From contig NC_134428.1 in the NCBI RefSeq assembly GCF_030867145.1, forward strand, positions 19,385,537 through 19,449,536: 64,000 bases of DNA, in the 5' to 3' direction. A program made the translations under genes and the position numbers. Origin of the DNA: Opisthocomus hoazin. Lineage: Eukaryota > Chordata > Aves > Opisthocomiformes > Opisthocomidae. The notes beneath the pieces were generated by a model. The model saw only the letters and a list, made by a program, of their open reading frames with translations, searched no databases and was not told the origin of the DNA. Shown here in pieces: positions 44,420-57,799 of the stretch (position 1 is its first letter; each line of letters starts with the position of its first letter).

Positions 44420-47400
44420 AAACAAAAGCCCCAGGAACGTTGGAAATAACGTGTGACATCTCTGTACATCCCTGTGGCCCAAGAAGGGACAGACGCCTTA
44501 AGAAAGCTAGCCTAGAACACTGGAGAAAAGCACCGGAGCGTTTAGATTCTTGGGTCACAATGCTGGGTGGTTCTAGAAGCTGGTCTTCTGCTGCGCAGTG
44601 CCCTGTAGCAAGGAGCTCGGCTCAGCTACGCAGCAGTGTTTCCTTCGAGTGTAAGTATGAGGCTTCTGCTTGAGGCTAAACTTCTGTTTTAGTACGTTTC
44701 TTTCCTGCCGATTCCTCTGTTTAATCTGTTAGTGATTGCCTTGTGTTGCTGATTTGCCTTGATTGTAAGTTTTCCTGGGGGTTCTGAGAGAATCAAATGT
44801 CGAAGTGCGGAGTAGAGTTCCTGGGGTAATGATGGGAAGCTTGTCTGCCTGTAAACTTGCCTCTGTAGGATAAACCAGAGAGAAAGGGATGAAAGACAAA
44901 ACCATTTTTTGATTTGTTCAGAGTTAAAGATTTGTAATGATTGAGAGATGAAGAAATCTTTTAAAAACACTTGTTTTTTTTTAAACTCCTGGTAGTTAAA
45001 CTAGTGTAGCTAAAGTAGGGAGGTCTTGAAGTGTCTTCAAGTGGGGAAGTTGCTTCTGGGTTGGCGTGTATGAACGTGTGTCCTCATCTTCCCTCTTTCC
45101 CCATCCATGTTTCCGTTCTGCCCTCAGACGTGTGCACGTACTCACTCTTTTGTTTTAGATGTCTGCCTGCTGGAAATTCACAGTCCAGTGAGTAAACTTG
45201 ATTTACTGGTGTGGTCAGCATCAGGACGCGTTGCACAGTCAAGTGAATGTGCCAGGCAAACGTATATGTGATGCAGCACCGTAGATTGTATAGATGTAAT
45301 TCTCTGTTGTCATCTGTGCATAGAGTACTGTATTTGAAGAATGGTAAACACGTAGCTTGTCTTTGCAAAGCCAAAGGAAAAGCTTTCTCTTGTTTGTGCG
45401 TAGCCAGAAGTGTGTTTCAACTTAACATACCTTCACCTGACAGTTTCAAATTCGTGGCACTGCAGTGTTTCCTGAGGGGGTTTTTGTCTGTGGCTGGCTG
45501 GTTTGTTTTTGCAAGGAGGTACAAGTATGCTTTTCTGGAACCTACTTTTTTCGTTGAAGAGGAGAATACTTTACGTAGACAATACTCCAGGTGTTGTGTA
45601 GGAGAAGATCAACAAATGACTATATCATAGAATCATAGAATCGTACGTTGGAAAAGACCTCTAAGATCATCAAGTCCAACCGTCAATGACTATTTGTTTC
45701 CAGTCAGTGTGCCTGTGCCCTGGAGTTGTTTCAATCTCAGTAGAATGTGTTCGAAACTTTCAAATACCTGGCTCTTCAAACAGAATCTTAAAATACGGTA
45801 GTACCGAAGTAGTTACCAAGCAACAGAAACGGCATAAGCTTGTAATTAGCTGCTTTCAAGTCAGATGGGAGGTAAGAAAAGGTGCAGTTGTCATTCATAT
45901 TTAGTTTGCTGCTCCCGTGGCAGAATGCTTTTCACTGTCTGTTACCCTACTACATTGACGTCTGAATGTATGGATCTGTTTCTGTTCATGTAGTGGACTG
46001 CAAAATGCATTCAATACCAATCATAAAGTGGCTTTTCTTTGCAGTATTAAAATCAGTGGGACTTTTAGTGGGACTTTTACTTGGAGTTCTTGTCAGATAT
46101 CGTAGTTGATTGTGGCGCTTCCTTACTTTTGGGACCAATTTTTTTTTTTTCTCCCCCTTGAAGGTCTTGATGGTGAAGGCAACCCTAAATTTAACTATGG
46201 TTTCATTTTCTTTCCGAGTGCATTTTATTCCATGGTGACTAGCGATGGCGATACTGATAGCAATGCACTAGAGGCTTTCGTACAAGCTTGGCACACTGCT
46301 TACCTATTAGGAAAAACAAGGTGTAGGGACAGCATACACCTTGTATGTTAGAAAGAAGTCGTCATATTGTTAATTGATTCCACTTTGGGGCAGTTGGTAC
46401 ACTTGACAGGTTGAAAAGCTGCCTTGAAAGGAAAGCAAGGTATGAGGTATTGGTGTGCAGAAGATTTGAATAAAGGGGTTTTAACATTTTATTTTTGTTC
46501 TAGTGAGAGTCAGTTTTTCCAGGAGTCTTCTAGAGGGATAGCATCTTCCCTGTGAGATGAGCGTTCGCTAGCTTGAATGACAGAGGCATCAAGAATCTGT
46601 GGAGTGCCCTTTATTCAGCAAAGGAAAATGATTTGAGACACTTCAGTCACCAAGATGCTTTGCAAAATACTGGGTTGCTAGATCTACAGTCCCTCAGATG
46701 AAGCCAGACATATCTGCTAATCTAAAAATGTATGCGTTGGCTGTGCTCACGCATTTCTCTGCTCTGCAAAGCATTCTTGGCCACAGTTGCATGTCCCTCT
46801 GCTTGGTTCCTTTGAACACGTGCCGCAGTAATGACATTTCGCGCTACCACTTTTTGTCTTCTAGGGAGGGCAGCTTCTGGCATGTACAGGTTACTCAGAA
46901 CTGGATGGTATCAACTTGCTACTCTGATGTCTTTTCTCAAGGTGTTTCTTCTAAAGAGGTGTGTATCCTTTGAGAAAAGTGTTTTGTGAGCAAATGATTT
47001 ACCCAGTTATAAAACAATACAAGAGGAGAAATGTGTTGTTTCATGTGAACTTTCCTCTCTCTTTCTCTAGATGCCTTCCAAAGACCTACAAGCTGTTCCT
47101 GTTTCTTCTGCCGCTCCTGTTTCCACTAGGTACGTGAATCGCTTAGTTATACTACAGACCGGTGTATGCTTACTGCAGCCGTTCCAAGAGAGCGTTTTTA
47201 GTTGAGCTCTCGGTTTATGAAGAAGACGCAGAAGCAAAAAAGAGCAAGTTTGTTTGTGACTAGGGCAGCAATTCAAGCTTTCAAAGTACTGACAAGTCAG
47301 TAGCCTTCCCCTTGCCGTGAAAGGAATACCCTCAATTTAATTTCGTAGAGCTCTTTAGAAAGTGAGAGTGGGTGCGTAAATGCACTGAAGTCCTTTTTTC

Positions 47401-50400
47401 TTCACCTGCCTTGATAAGAATATCAGTGAGGTCACAAAGAGCAGGTTGTGTACCGATTGCTTTGATTGTTGTTAATCTCTGTAAAAGTGGGGTTAGGTTC
47501 TTTGAGCAACTCATCCAAAGTCTTTCCCTTGCTCTGGACCATCCTTGAGTTGCTTAAAATACTGCTGTTTAGACTGGTTAGTTGACAGTATTCCAGGCCA
47601 GCTGTCTTCTTTGAAATAAACAAACTCAGTTTCGAACACTTGCTGGAAGTGGTGGGCTGTTTCTGAAAAGCAGGTTCATGTCTTCGCATGTCCTAAAAAC
47701 TTTAGAAACTACTCTGGGGAGAAGATGAAGCTTTGCAGAAACTTACAGTCAGGATTGAAAATCCTCTGTACTAGGGAGAATAAGAAAGGAAGAACTTCCC
47801 TACCCTGTGTAGAAAGTGCTGCTACTTCTTGCTAAGACAGTGCAAAAACAAGCGTCATGTTTGTGAACTGCGAGATTGCCTAATATCTAACAAAAGTTGG
47901 AAGAAACTTGGGCTTCCGTGGAAACAATGTGGTATGTAGTACGTAGGGTACAGGGCAAGATATTTTCCATGGAGATAAAAAGCAGTTTTTTACATCTGCC
48001 TTCAGTGAGCATGGCCTGTCTTAATTGGTAAATGAGATCTAGGTCCCAGGGACGCAGTAGTATGAGATTGAGGATATACCATGAGACATAAGCGCAAGCT
48101 GCCTGCCATACAACGGTGTGAGCGGTACTGATGGATGTTCCCCAACGTGCTTGAGTGCTTGACTTCACAGTTTGACAGCTGGCTCATACTGATTTTTGTT
48201 TAGACTGGAGTAGTGTGCGCTGTGTGACGTCTAGCTTGCAAACTTAAGGTAGCTTGTGTCACGAAGTAGGAAGACGACCTGTAGATCTAAGCAGTCTTCA
48301 GGGGGAATTCTCTTGAACACCCTTTTTGCCTTTTGTTTGTGATCTAGGTATATGGTTCTGGGGGTTTGATGGCTGCTTCTCACTATTACCTTTGTTGAAC
48401 TGGATCAAAATTGATAGAATACAGAGAACAGAGGACTCTCTCCGTGTTCGTGAACCGCAGGCTGATTCTTTGCACTCTGTGCAACCTCCAGAGGTAAGGG
48501 AGAACAGTCTAGGGAAGAACTCTGGTATCTTGGAAGACTTCTTAACTGCCATGCCTTCAATATTTGGCAAGAACTACTTGACACACAAGGCTAATGTGAA
48601 TAAATGTCTTGATCTTTACATATATTAAAAAAATATTCTGTATACCTTAGGATTCCATCGACATCTTTGCTTCTGGTCGTGAAAGTGAGCTGGAAAAGCA
48701 AATGGCCTTTCTGTCTGAGAGATACCATCACCTTGATGAAAAATATAGCAAAGTGATGCTTCTACTCCAGAACCTTCAAGATCAGGTTGCCCAGAAAAGT
48801 GACAAAAGCGAAACATTGACGCTAATACGAAATATGATGGGTCAACATCCTCAAGATGTGAGACTGGAGCAAAAGGTAAGATAGTCAGTTGTTGGTGCTT
48901 TTGGGTGGTGATCGACGTATCCTGTTTTAGTAATGCAGATTGCTAGCCATTTGATTCAGGCTTGCGTCCAATTTTGTGAGCAAAAGTGATTTGCAGCCTT
49001 TTCTGCGGGATCTAGAGTTGCAGATCCTCCAGAAGATCGCTCTCCATATGTCTGTGACAAGCCAAAAGCTAACATCTGCAGTAGTAACAAAGGCTGTGAC
49101 TAATGCAGGGGTTCGTGGAATCACAGAAGCGGTGAGTGAGTTGAAGTTCTCGCAAGTTCAACTAAAACCGTCAGGAGTCCTTTTCTAGGCATTTTTTGGA
49201 GCATCGCAGTCAATATAAACGTCAGTGACTTGAAGAGATGTTTAGAACATGAATTGAAATGGGGAGAACTACAGAAAATGCTTGATGAAGCGTACGCTTA
49301 CAGCATTGCTTGTTGCCTGTTGCGAATGTTGTTTTTTTTTTTCCAAAGTATGCTATCTTGAAAATTGCAGAATTCCCAAAAAAACAGCTATACCAAAGCA
49401 ATGCAGCTCAGGGTCTGGGGAAGGTGGGGGAAAGAATGCAACTTTTGAAGAAAGCACCAGTCAATATGCAGTATGAATTTGTATTTTAAGCCAAAAAACC
49501 ATGCACTAAAAATGGCCTCTGTCTTGAGAGAGGCTTTCAAAGACTTGCGATGGAGTGCAGCATCTCAAAAAGATGCTTATTCTACATGTATACAGATGTG
49601 TATAGATCAATTACTTTATCAGTTGATATTATTAAATTCTTCCCTTTCTCCCCTTCTGTGTGTATATCTGTAGCAAGTCCAGACTATTGTAAACAATGCC
49701 CTGAAACTTTTCTCTCAAGACAAGACTGGTATGGTGGATTTCGCCTTGGAATCTGGAGGTAAATAGTGGAGGAAACTCCACTTTCACGATTCGTGTTATT
49801 TTATAGTATCTACTAAAAATGTCGAAAGATCTGCTTGCGTGGGGTGTACGCACCACTGAACTCGCTAGGGAAAATGTGTATGTTTTAGCCCTCTGAGGTG
49901 AAAAACCTTGAACATGCTGAAAAGAACACTGTACTTGATAGAAGCATTGTATCCCCAGCCAATGACTAGACTTGAACAGTATCTTTACTAGTTGGTTTTG
50001 AGGAAAAGAACTGGTATGTTCACGAAGCTTTGTACAAATCTCTGGCTGAAAAGTCTTCAGGAAGAAATGAGTAATTATTTCGGCTAACCTGATACCTCTT
50101 TTTTAAGGTGGCAGCATTCTGAGTGCTCGCTGTTCTGAAACCTATGACAGCAAAACAGCAGTGATCAGCCTCTTTGGAATTCCTCTGTGGTACCTCTCTC
50201 AGCCTCCAAGGGCGGTGATTCAGGTAATTAAAGGCCGAGTGAAGAAATTCAGCAATGTTATTTTGTGCTGAGGGGTTTGGATTGTTTCTTGGATGCTGGA
50301 TGTTTCTGTCTGCAACACACTGTGGGGCACGGGTCCTTTGAACGATGTTCCCAAGAGTGCCATTCTTCTGGTAGTTCCTGGGCACTGCTCAAGTCGTCTT

Positions 50401-52379
50401 CTAGCAAAACAAAGACCCTGCTAGGAGGCTTGGGTGGTACACTGGACTTCTGCAGAGTGTGAGCACTGGGAAGGTTCCTGTTGTGAAGTAGTCTCCAGGC
50501 GGATCTTCAAAACGCTGCTGGCTGTTTGGGTGGATGTGCTGTCTCCCTGAAGGATGCTACCAAATAGATTATATTCTGCCACTTACTCTCTAAGACTGTC
50601 CCTAATAATTCAGAATTCGCCACAACTCTTTCTGGCAAAATGCTTGTGGCTGCAGGTTTTGTTGTTGCTGTTGTGTTCCATCCTGTTCTCTCCCCTTTCC
50701 TCCTGTCTAGCCGGACGTGTATCCAGGAAACTGCTGGGCTTTCAAAGGATCACAGGGGTATCTCGTAGTTCGACTTTCAAGGAAGATCTATCCGACTGCC
50801 TTTACGTTGGAACACATCCCAAAAGCACTTTCAGCAACAGGAGAGATCTCCAGTGCTCTGAGGAGCTTTGCAGTATATGTAAGTCTGTCTGTGAACTTCA
50901 GAGGATATTTGTATGCATAAAGAATATTTGTGGCGCAGATCTTGGAAAATAAGGACTGAAGGGAGGACAGCTAAGGAGAGAAACTGCTTGCTTTTAAAAT
51001 TGCTGTTTTTGTAATCAGCTTTGAGATTAGGAATAAGAAGTGTTGCAGCTAATTTTGAGGGAGCTGTTTCTTTTTTTCCTGCTTTATACAGTAGTAAATA
51101 TTTTTGGAGGGAGGTGACTGTTTTTGATTTGGTATCGTTCTTTCAGGCACTGGAACTGTTCCATCCTTCCACCACTCCTACTGCTTACCCTCTCCCTCCC
51201 CAGTGTTGGCTTTGCATCTTGTCTGTGATGTGCCTTCAGTGTGTTTTAAATTGATTTTAACTAGCACCACAGCTGCTTAGGCAGGACTGCAGAACAGAAG
51301 ACCACAGGCTACATCAGAGTGTAGCTGTGATCCCTGAGAACATTTGTCTAGCTCCATTAAATGCTGAAGCCGCCGTCTGCAAGCATCTGAATCTTGGCTT
51401 CCGTCTTGTTTGTGATGTTGCTGTTTTCTCATTCTTGTTTGTCCTGAGCAGTTTACATTGTCCACTGCGATCTTGGTTGTGCCATGGAAATGATGGGGTT
51501 TGACCATGAAAACAGCAACATACAAACATAGCACAGCTCTTTGCAGTTCAGGAAAGTCAAATGCAGAGCTGTGGCTGAAGAAGCATGAAGTTCCACAGGA
51601 AGTATTCTGACCTCGGTTTCAGAGACTTGCGTTGACAGGCAGTTAGGTAGGCATGCTTCTGGCTTTGGTTTGACTTGAAATGTGATGGAAGCAAACGTCT
51701 TTCTCCTGTTGTTCTAGGGTCTAGATAATGAATATCAAGAAGGCGGCAAGCTTCTAGGACAGTATGTCTACGACCAAGACGGAGAACCACTGCAGACCTT
51801 TCCAGTGATGGTAAGTCTGGATGAGAAGATTTCAAGTGTCAGAAGAAGCACACGCATATTTTCTAGGGTAGTGCACAATGAGCAGTGAAGGAAAAAGGCT
51901 TCATTCTCTGTTGGGCACCGTAGAAACTGAGGTGGAAAGTAGCTACTGATCTGCCTCAAAACCTAAGGTTCGGATAGTTTAGAGGGGAGGAAAGTTTTGT
52001 GCCAGGTGGACACAAGTGGTGTGAAGATACCGAACGTATGAGGAGTCTGCTTCATGCTGCTTCTGACTCCCTTCACAAAAAAAACCCCAACAAACCGGTT
52101 GTAAGGCAAAGAAGGTTCTGTTCCAAGTGGCAGAAGGTTCCCAAGGCATCACTCAGTTGTTAATCAAAGTTGGTAGTTGCAGGAATGAAGGAAAGCACCT
52201 TCAGTTGCACCTGTTTATACTCCAAACCGAACTCTGGTTTGTGTGTTTGTTTTTTCCTTCTGCAGGAGAAAAGTGAAAACGCATTCCAAATAGTGGAACT
52301 GAGAGTGTTTTCTAACTGGGGACATCCGGAATATACCTGCCTTTATCGGTTCAGAGTGCATGGGAAACTTGCCGAATAA
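44420..52379 (+). pseudogene. SUN1: SUN1-like copy E
   Basis: Exons: 44420-44650 (candidate, open), 46865-46958, 47071-47129, 48348-48493, 48651-48875, 48939-49131, 49674-49758, 50108-50223, 50711-50878, 51718-51810, 52266-52379. With copies C and F it has an open candidate 5' exon. The pyrimidine tract before exon 47071 has one T to C change (cctctctctttctctag). Confidence 0.85.
45624..45684 (-). mobile_element. Short CR1 3' tail, unit 4
   Basis: Identical copy with the same flanking repeats. Confidence 0.85.
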
Positions 52380-52467
52380 TCTCCAGCACTTCAGCTTGGA
52401 CTGGTTTTACGGTTGTGCATTTTGTTCTCGATTTTTGTATATGCCGGAAAGCCTAGAAGACTGGAAT

Positions 52468-55137
52468 CTTGCCTTTTTCTTCATGGAGGCAGTCGTGATG
52501 CGTGGGGCTGACTGCCTAGGTCTGGGCAAGCCCGTGCGTGGGCCTTCGTCCGCCTCGTCATTTGCCTGCCCCTCCGGTTCCATTGCCTCATACCTATTGC
52601 GTCAGGGCACCTGGTGTGGAGAGGGAGGCCAGGAGGGGATTCGCCTGCCGCCCCGAGCAGGGACCCGTTTCCATTCCCCGCTGTCTCTCAGGTGCTCTCC
52701 TTCAGCCTGGTGGCGAGAGGGCAGGGGATCTTCTGCTTCTTGCGGAACATCCATCCTCTGCGCTTGTTTCGGGGGTGGCAGGGCATGGCTCCACCAGTCT
52801 ATTTCCCCCTCGCACTCCCTGATGCTCCTGAACCTTTCTGCCTCCTCTTTAAGCTCTGCCACCAGGACGAGCAGATCATCCACCTGGTCACAGCGCACGC
52901 AGGCGTTCTGCCTGCTGCCCTCCCATACCAGTGACAGGCTCGGGCACTCCCTGCAGCCAGAGACCTGCACAGCTGCCTGTTTATGCGGGAGCTCTGTCTG
53001 GGTCGCCGTATTCCGCCTGGTGACGGCTTTCAGGCGAGTGGAGACCCTAGCTACCAGCTGAGCAAGTGATGACCACCGGCTGAATTTACCCCGGTAGCTG
53101 GCCGAGCGTCGGGGCCCTGCCTGCGCCAACTGCCGTGCCAACTGCCGTGGCAGGCCCTGTTTGCCTGTCCTGGTGGCCGCACTGCGGGTCGCTCGTGCTC
53201 CCTCGGGGAGCTTTTGTGAGGGGGGAGGGTGCCGCCGTCACTCTTGACCCCACTCTTCTTTGGGGGAGGGGGGTTTGGGGGGGCACGCTCTCTCTCGCCA
53301 GGCGGCTGTCTCGGCTGTTGTGCCGCTGAGAAAAGGTTTCCCCGGTGCGATCACTCGCTCCGGAGCCCTTCACTGTGCGGTCTGTTCTTCTCTGCTGCCT
53401 CCAAACTGACAAGATGCTGTTGAGAGGATGCAGAGAAGGCAGAGCTACTGAATGCCTTCTTTGCTTCAGTCTTCAGTGCCAAGGCAGGCCCTCAGGAATC
53501 CCAGGCCCCGGAGGTAAGAGAGGAAGCCTACAGAGAGGATGACTTTCCCTTGGTCGAGGAGGACTGTGTGAGGGATCGCTTAAGCGATCTGGACGTCCAC
53601 AAATCCATGGGCCCCGATGGAATGCACCCACGAGTGCTGAGGGAGCTGGCGGATGTCATTGCTGAGCCACTCTCCATCTTCTTTGAGAGGTCCTGGAGGA
53701 CAGGAGAGGTGCCGGAGGACTGGAGAAAGGCCAGTGTCACTCCAGTCTTCAACAAGGGCAAGAAGGAGGACCCAGGGAACTACAGGCCGGTCAGCCTCAC
53801 CTCCATCCCGGGAAAGGTGATGGAGCAGCTTATCCTGGAGGTCATCAACAAGCAAGTGGAAGAAAAGAAGGTTATCAGGAGTAGTCAGCGTGGATTCACC
53901 AAGGGGAAATCATGCTTGACCAATCTGATAGCTTTCTACGATGACATGACTGGCCGGGTAGATGAAGGGAGAGCCATAGATGTTATCTACCTAGACTTCA
54001 GCAAGGCTTTCGACACAGTCTCCCATAATATTGTCCTAGGGAAGCTCAGGAAGTATGGGCTGGATGAGTGGTCGGTGAGGTGGATTGAGAACTGGCTGAA
54101 TGGCAGAACTCAGAGGGTTGTCATCAGTGGCGCTGAGTCTAGTTGGAGGCCGGTAACTAGTGGTGTCCCCCAGGGGTCAGTACTGGGCCCAGCCTTGTTC
54201 AACTTCTTCATCAGTGACCTGGATGAAGAGTTAGAGTGTACCCTCAGCAAGTTTGCTGATGACACCAAACTGGGAGGAGTGGTAGATACACCAGCAGGCT
54301 GTGCTGCCATTCAGCGTGACCTGGACAGGCTGGAAAGTTGGGCAGAGAGGAACCTGATGAGGTTCAACAAAGGCAAATGCAGGGTCCTGCACATGGGGAG
54401 GAACAACCCCAGGCATCAGTACAGGCTTGGGGCGGACCTGCTGGAGAGCAGCTGTGCGGAGAGGGACCTGGGTGTCCTGGTGGACGACAGGTTAACCATG
54501 AGCCAGCAGTGTGCCCTGGCTGCCAAGAAGGCCAATGGCATTCTGGGATGCATCAAAAGGAGTGTGGCCAGCAGGTCGAGGAAGGTTCTCCTTCCCCTCT
54601 ACACTGCCCTAGTGAGGCCTCTATCTAGAGTACTCTGTCCAGTTCTGGGCTCCCCAGTTCAAGAAAGATGAGGAGCTACTGGAGAGAGTCCAGCGGAGGG
54701 CTACAAGGATGGTGAGGGGACTGGAACATCTCTGCTATGAGGAGAGGCTGAGGGAGCTGGGCTTGTTCAGCCTGAAGAAGAGAAGGCTGCGAGGGGACCT
54801 AATAAATGCTTACAAATATCTGAAGGGTGGGTGTCAGGAGGATGGGGCCAAGCTCTTTTCAGTGGTGCCCAGTGACAGGACAAGGGGCAATGAGCACAAA
54901 CTGAAGCACAGGAAGTTCCGTCTGAATATGAGGAAGATTTTCTTCCCTCTGAGGGTGACGGAGCACTGGAACAGGCTGCCCAGGGAGGTTGTGGAGTCTC
55001 CTTCTCTGGAGATATTCAAGACCCGCCTGGACAAGGTCCTCTACAACCTACTGTAGGTGACCCTGCTCCGGCAGGAGGGTTGGGCTAGATGACCCACAGA
55101 GGTCCCTTCCAACCCCTACCATTCTGTGATTCTGTGA
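52468..55137 (+). mobile_element. Composite CR1 LINE with inverted 5' part, unit 5
   Basis: Inverted ORF1 open stretch 52602-53141 (minus); RT frame 53424-54671 with Ser in FFISDLDEE (as unit 2) and Lys in SRKVLL (as unit 1); continuation 54709-55056. Confidence 0.85.
53130..53151. repeat. 12-bp repeat, short allele (unit 5)
   Basis: Short form; the preceding triplet reads caa instead of cag. Confidence 0.8.
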
Positions 55138-55436
55138 GATGTTTAAAGAAAAGAGTTTTAATTTTTGAAAGCGCGCGTAATGCTTGAAAGAAGAAATCAA
55201 AGTTTCTTTCCTGTATTTTTGATCACCTGCTGCAATCGCTACGCCAGTAAAACCCAAGGAGTGCCCCTTGCCCGAGGGGCAGACGCAGGGGCTTTGTTGC
55301 CAAATGCCTTCTCCCCCTTCCTCTCTCCCCCCGGCTGGGTCTCAGCGGTCTGCAATACCCTCTCCCCAGTTCGTGCCTGAGATGTTGGGGCTTGGGTTCA
55401 TTCCGCTCTCTGAGCCCCCTTCCCTCAGCTGCGTCG

Positions 55437-55940
55437 ATGGCGGCCGCGATGATGGCGGCGGAGCAGGAAGCCGTCAAAGGCGGCGGCAGGAACCGCGGCG
55501 GCGTGCAGCGCGTGGAGGGCAAGCTGCGCGCCAGCGTCGAGAAGGGCGACTGCTACGAGGCGCACCAGATGTACCGGACGCTCTTCCTCAGGTGGGGCCC
55601 GGCCCGCCGCCCTGCCCCTCCCCCCCCGGCCTTCCAGAGCCTTCCCACGCACCCAGCGTAACCACATCTGTTTTGCTTTCCTGGAAGCTTCTCTTCTGAT
55701 GCCATCAAATGACTATAACTTTTGTGTAAGGGAATGCTGAGACTTGGTACTGTGCCTTAGCTGTAGATGTTGATGAAAAGACTAAATCTACAAAATTCTG
55801 GTTGATGTTTTCTTTTCTGTACCGATATGTTCATCACTAGCAGCATCTGTCTGTTTTGTAGCAAAACAGTGCTGCTGATGTGTCCGTGCTGGGTTTGGAG
55901 TCTGGAGAAATCGGATGCAAAAGTAGCAGAGGACCTTTAG
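55437..55940 (+). pseudogene. GET4: GET4 5' fragment, unit 5
   Basis: Exon 1 at 55437-55591 is intact. The relic at 55862-55940 has the two-base loss. Confidence 0.83.
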
Positions 55941-56156
55941 GTGAGGTGACTTTTGCACTCGCTTTGACGTTGCTCAGATGTGCTTTGAGTTGGAGACTGG
56001 TAACAACAGTCACTGTGCAACCTGAAATGCTTTTTGTATGCCCTCCCAGATGGCTAAGGGTTACCTTCGTCATAGCAATGGACTGGGGGACAACTCGATT
56101 AGAGAATAGTGGGTTCCTGATAACTTTGTGGGCATGCTTAGAACAATTTTTCCTGT

Positions 56157-56399
56157 CAGATTGTGCCAGGGGAGGTTTAGAGGAGATACTGGGATAGATA
56201 TCTTCACTGAAAGGGTTGTCAAGCATTGGCACAGGCTGCCCAGGGAAGCGGCTGAGTCGCCATCCCTGGAGGTATTTAAAAGACTTGTAGATGTGGTGCT
56301 CAGGGACATGGTTTAGTGGTAGACTTGGCGGTGTTATGTTCATGGTTGGACTTGATGATCTTCAAGGTCTTTTCCAACCTAAATGATCCCGTGATTCTA
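56157..56399 (+). mobile_element. CR1 3'-end fragment, unit 5
   Basis: Same fragment at the same junction. Confidence 0.88.
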
Positions 56400-57738
56400 C
56401 AATACAAATGACATTATTACTTTGTAATGTTCTGGGGTCTTTAACGCTTGTGTTTTTGTTTAGGATTTTGGGGAGAAGGAGCTGCTTTCATTGACAATAT
56501 TGTGCTCAGCTCTTTTTTTTTATTATTTTTTTAGAAACAAAAGCCCCAGGAACGTTGGAAATAACGTGTGACATCTCTGTACATCCCTGTGGCCCAAGAA
56601 GGGACAGACGCCTTAAGAAAGCTAGCCTAGAACACTGGAGAAAAGCACCGGAGCGTTTAGATTCTTGGGTCACAATGCTGGGTGGTTCTAGAAGCTGGTC
56701 TTCTGCTGCGCAGTGCCCTGTAGCAAGGAGCTCGGCTCAGCTACGCAGCAGTGTTTCCTTCGAGTGTAAGTATGAGGCTTCTGCTTGAGGCTAAACTTCT
56801 GTTTTAGTACGTTTCTTTCCTGCCGATTCCTCTGTTTAATCTGTTAGTGATTGCCTTGTGTTGCTGATTTGCCTTGATTGTAAGTTTTCCTGGGGGTTCT
56901 GAGAGAATCAAATGTCGAAGTGCGGAGTAGAGTTCCTGGGGTAATGATGGGAAGCTTGTCTGCCTGTAAACTTGCCTCTGTAGGATAAACCAGAGAGAAA
57001 GGGATGAAAGACAAAACCATTTTTTGATTTGTTCAGAGTTAAAGATTTGTAATGATTGAGAGATGAAGAAATCTTTTAAAAACACTTGTTTTTTTTTAAA
57101 CTCCTGGTAGTTAAACTAGTGTAGCTAAAGTAGGGAGGTCTTGAAGTGTCTTCAAGTGGGGAAGTTGCTTCTGGGTTGGCGTGTATGAACGTGTGTCCTC
57201 ATCTTCCCTCTTTCCCCATCCATGTTTCCGTTCTGCCCTCAGACGTGTGCACGTACTCACTCTTTTGTTTTAGATGTCTGCCTGCTGGAAATTCACAGTC
57301 CAGTGAGTAAACTTGATTTACTGGTGTGGTCAGCATCAGGACGCGTTGCACAGTCAAGTGAATGTGCCAGGCAAACGTATATGTGATGCAGCACCGTAGA
57401 TTGTATAGATGTAATTCTCTGTTGTCATCTGTGCATAGAGTACTGTATTTGAAGAATGGTAAACACGTAGCTTGTCTTTGCAAAGCCAAAGGAAAAGCTT
57501 TCTCTTGTTTGTGCGTAGCCAGAAGTGTGTTTCAACTTAACATACCTTCACCTGACAGTTTCAAATTCGTGGCACTGCAGTGTTTCCTGAGGGGGTTTTT
57601 GTCTGTGGCTGGCTGGTTTGTTTTTGCAAGGAGGTACAAGTATGCTTTTCTGGAACCTACTTTTTTCGTTGAAGAGGAGAATACTTTACGTAGACAATAC
57701 TCCAGGTGTTGTGTAGGAGAAGATCAACAAATGACTAT

Positions 57739-57799
57739 ATCATAGAATCATAGAATCGTACGTTGGAAAAGACCTCTAAGATCATCAAGTCCAACCGTC
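57739..57799 (-). mobile_element. Short CR1 3' tail, unit 5
   Basis: Identical copy with the same flanking repeats. Confidence 0.85.

Larger units (their letters stand above)
36362..48488 (+). repeat. Tandem array unit 4
   Basis: Head-to-tail copy of 12127 bp. It carries the long 12-bp repeat allele like unit 1, but otherwise shares several variants with units 3 and 5, for example ttgttctag before the SUN1 exon at 39591 (with unit 5) and gaagtcgtc near 46358 (with unit 3). Confidence 0.97.
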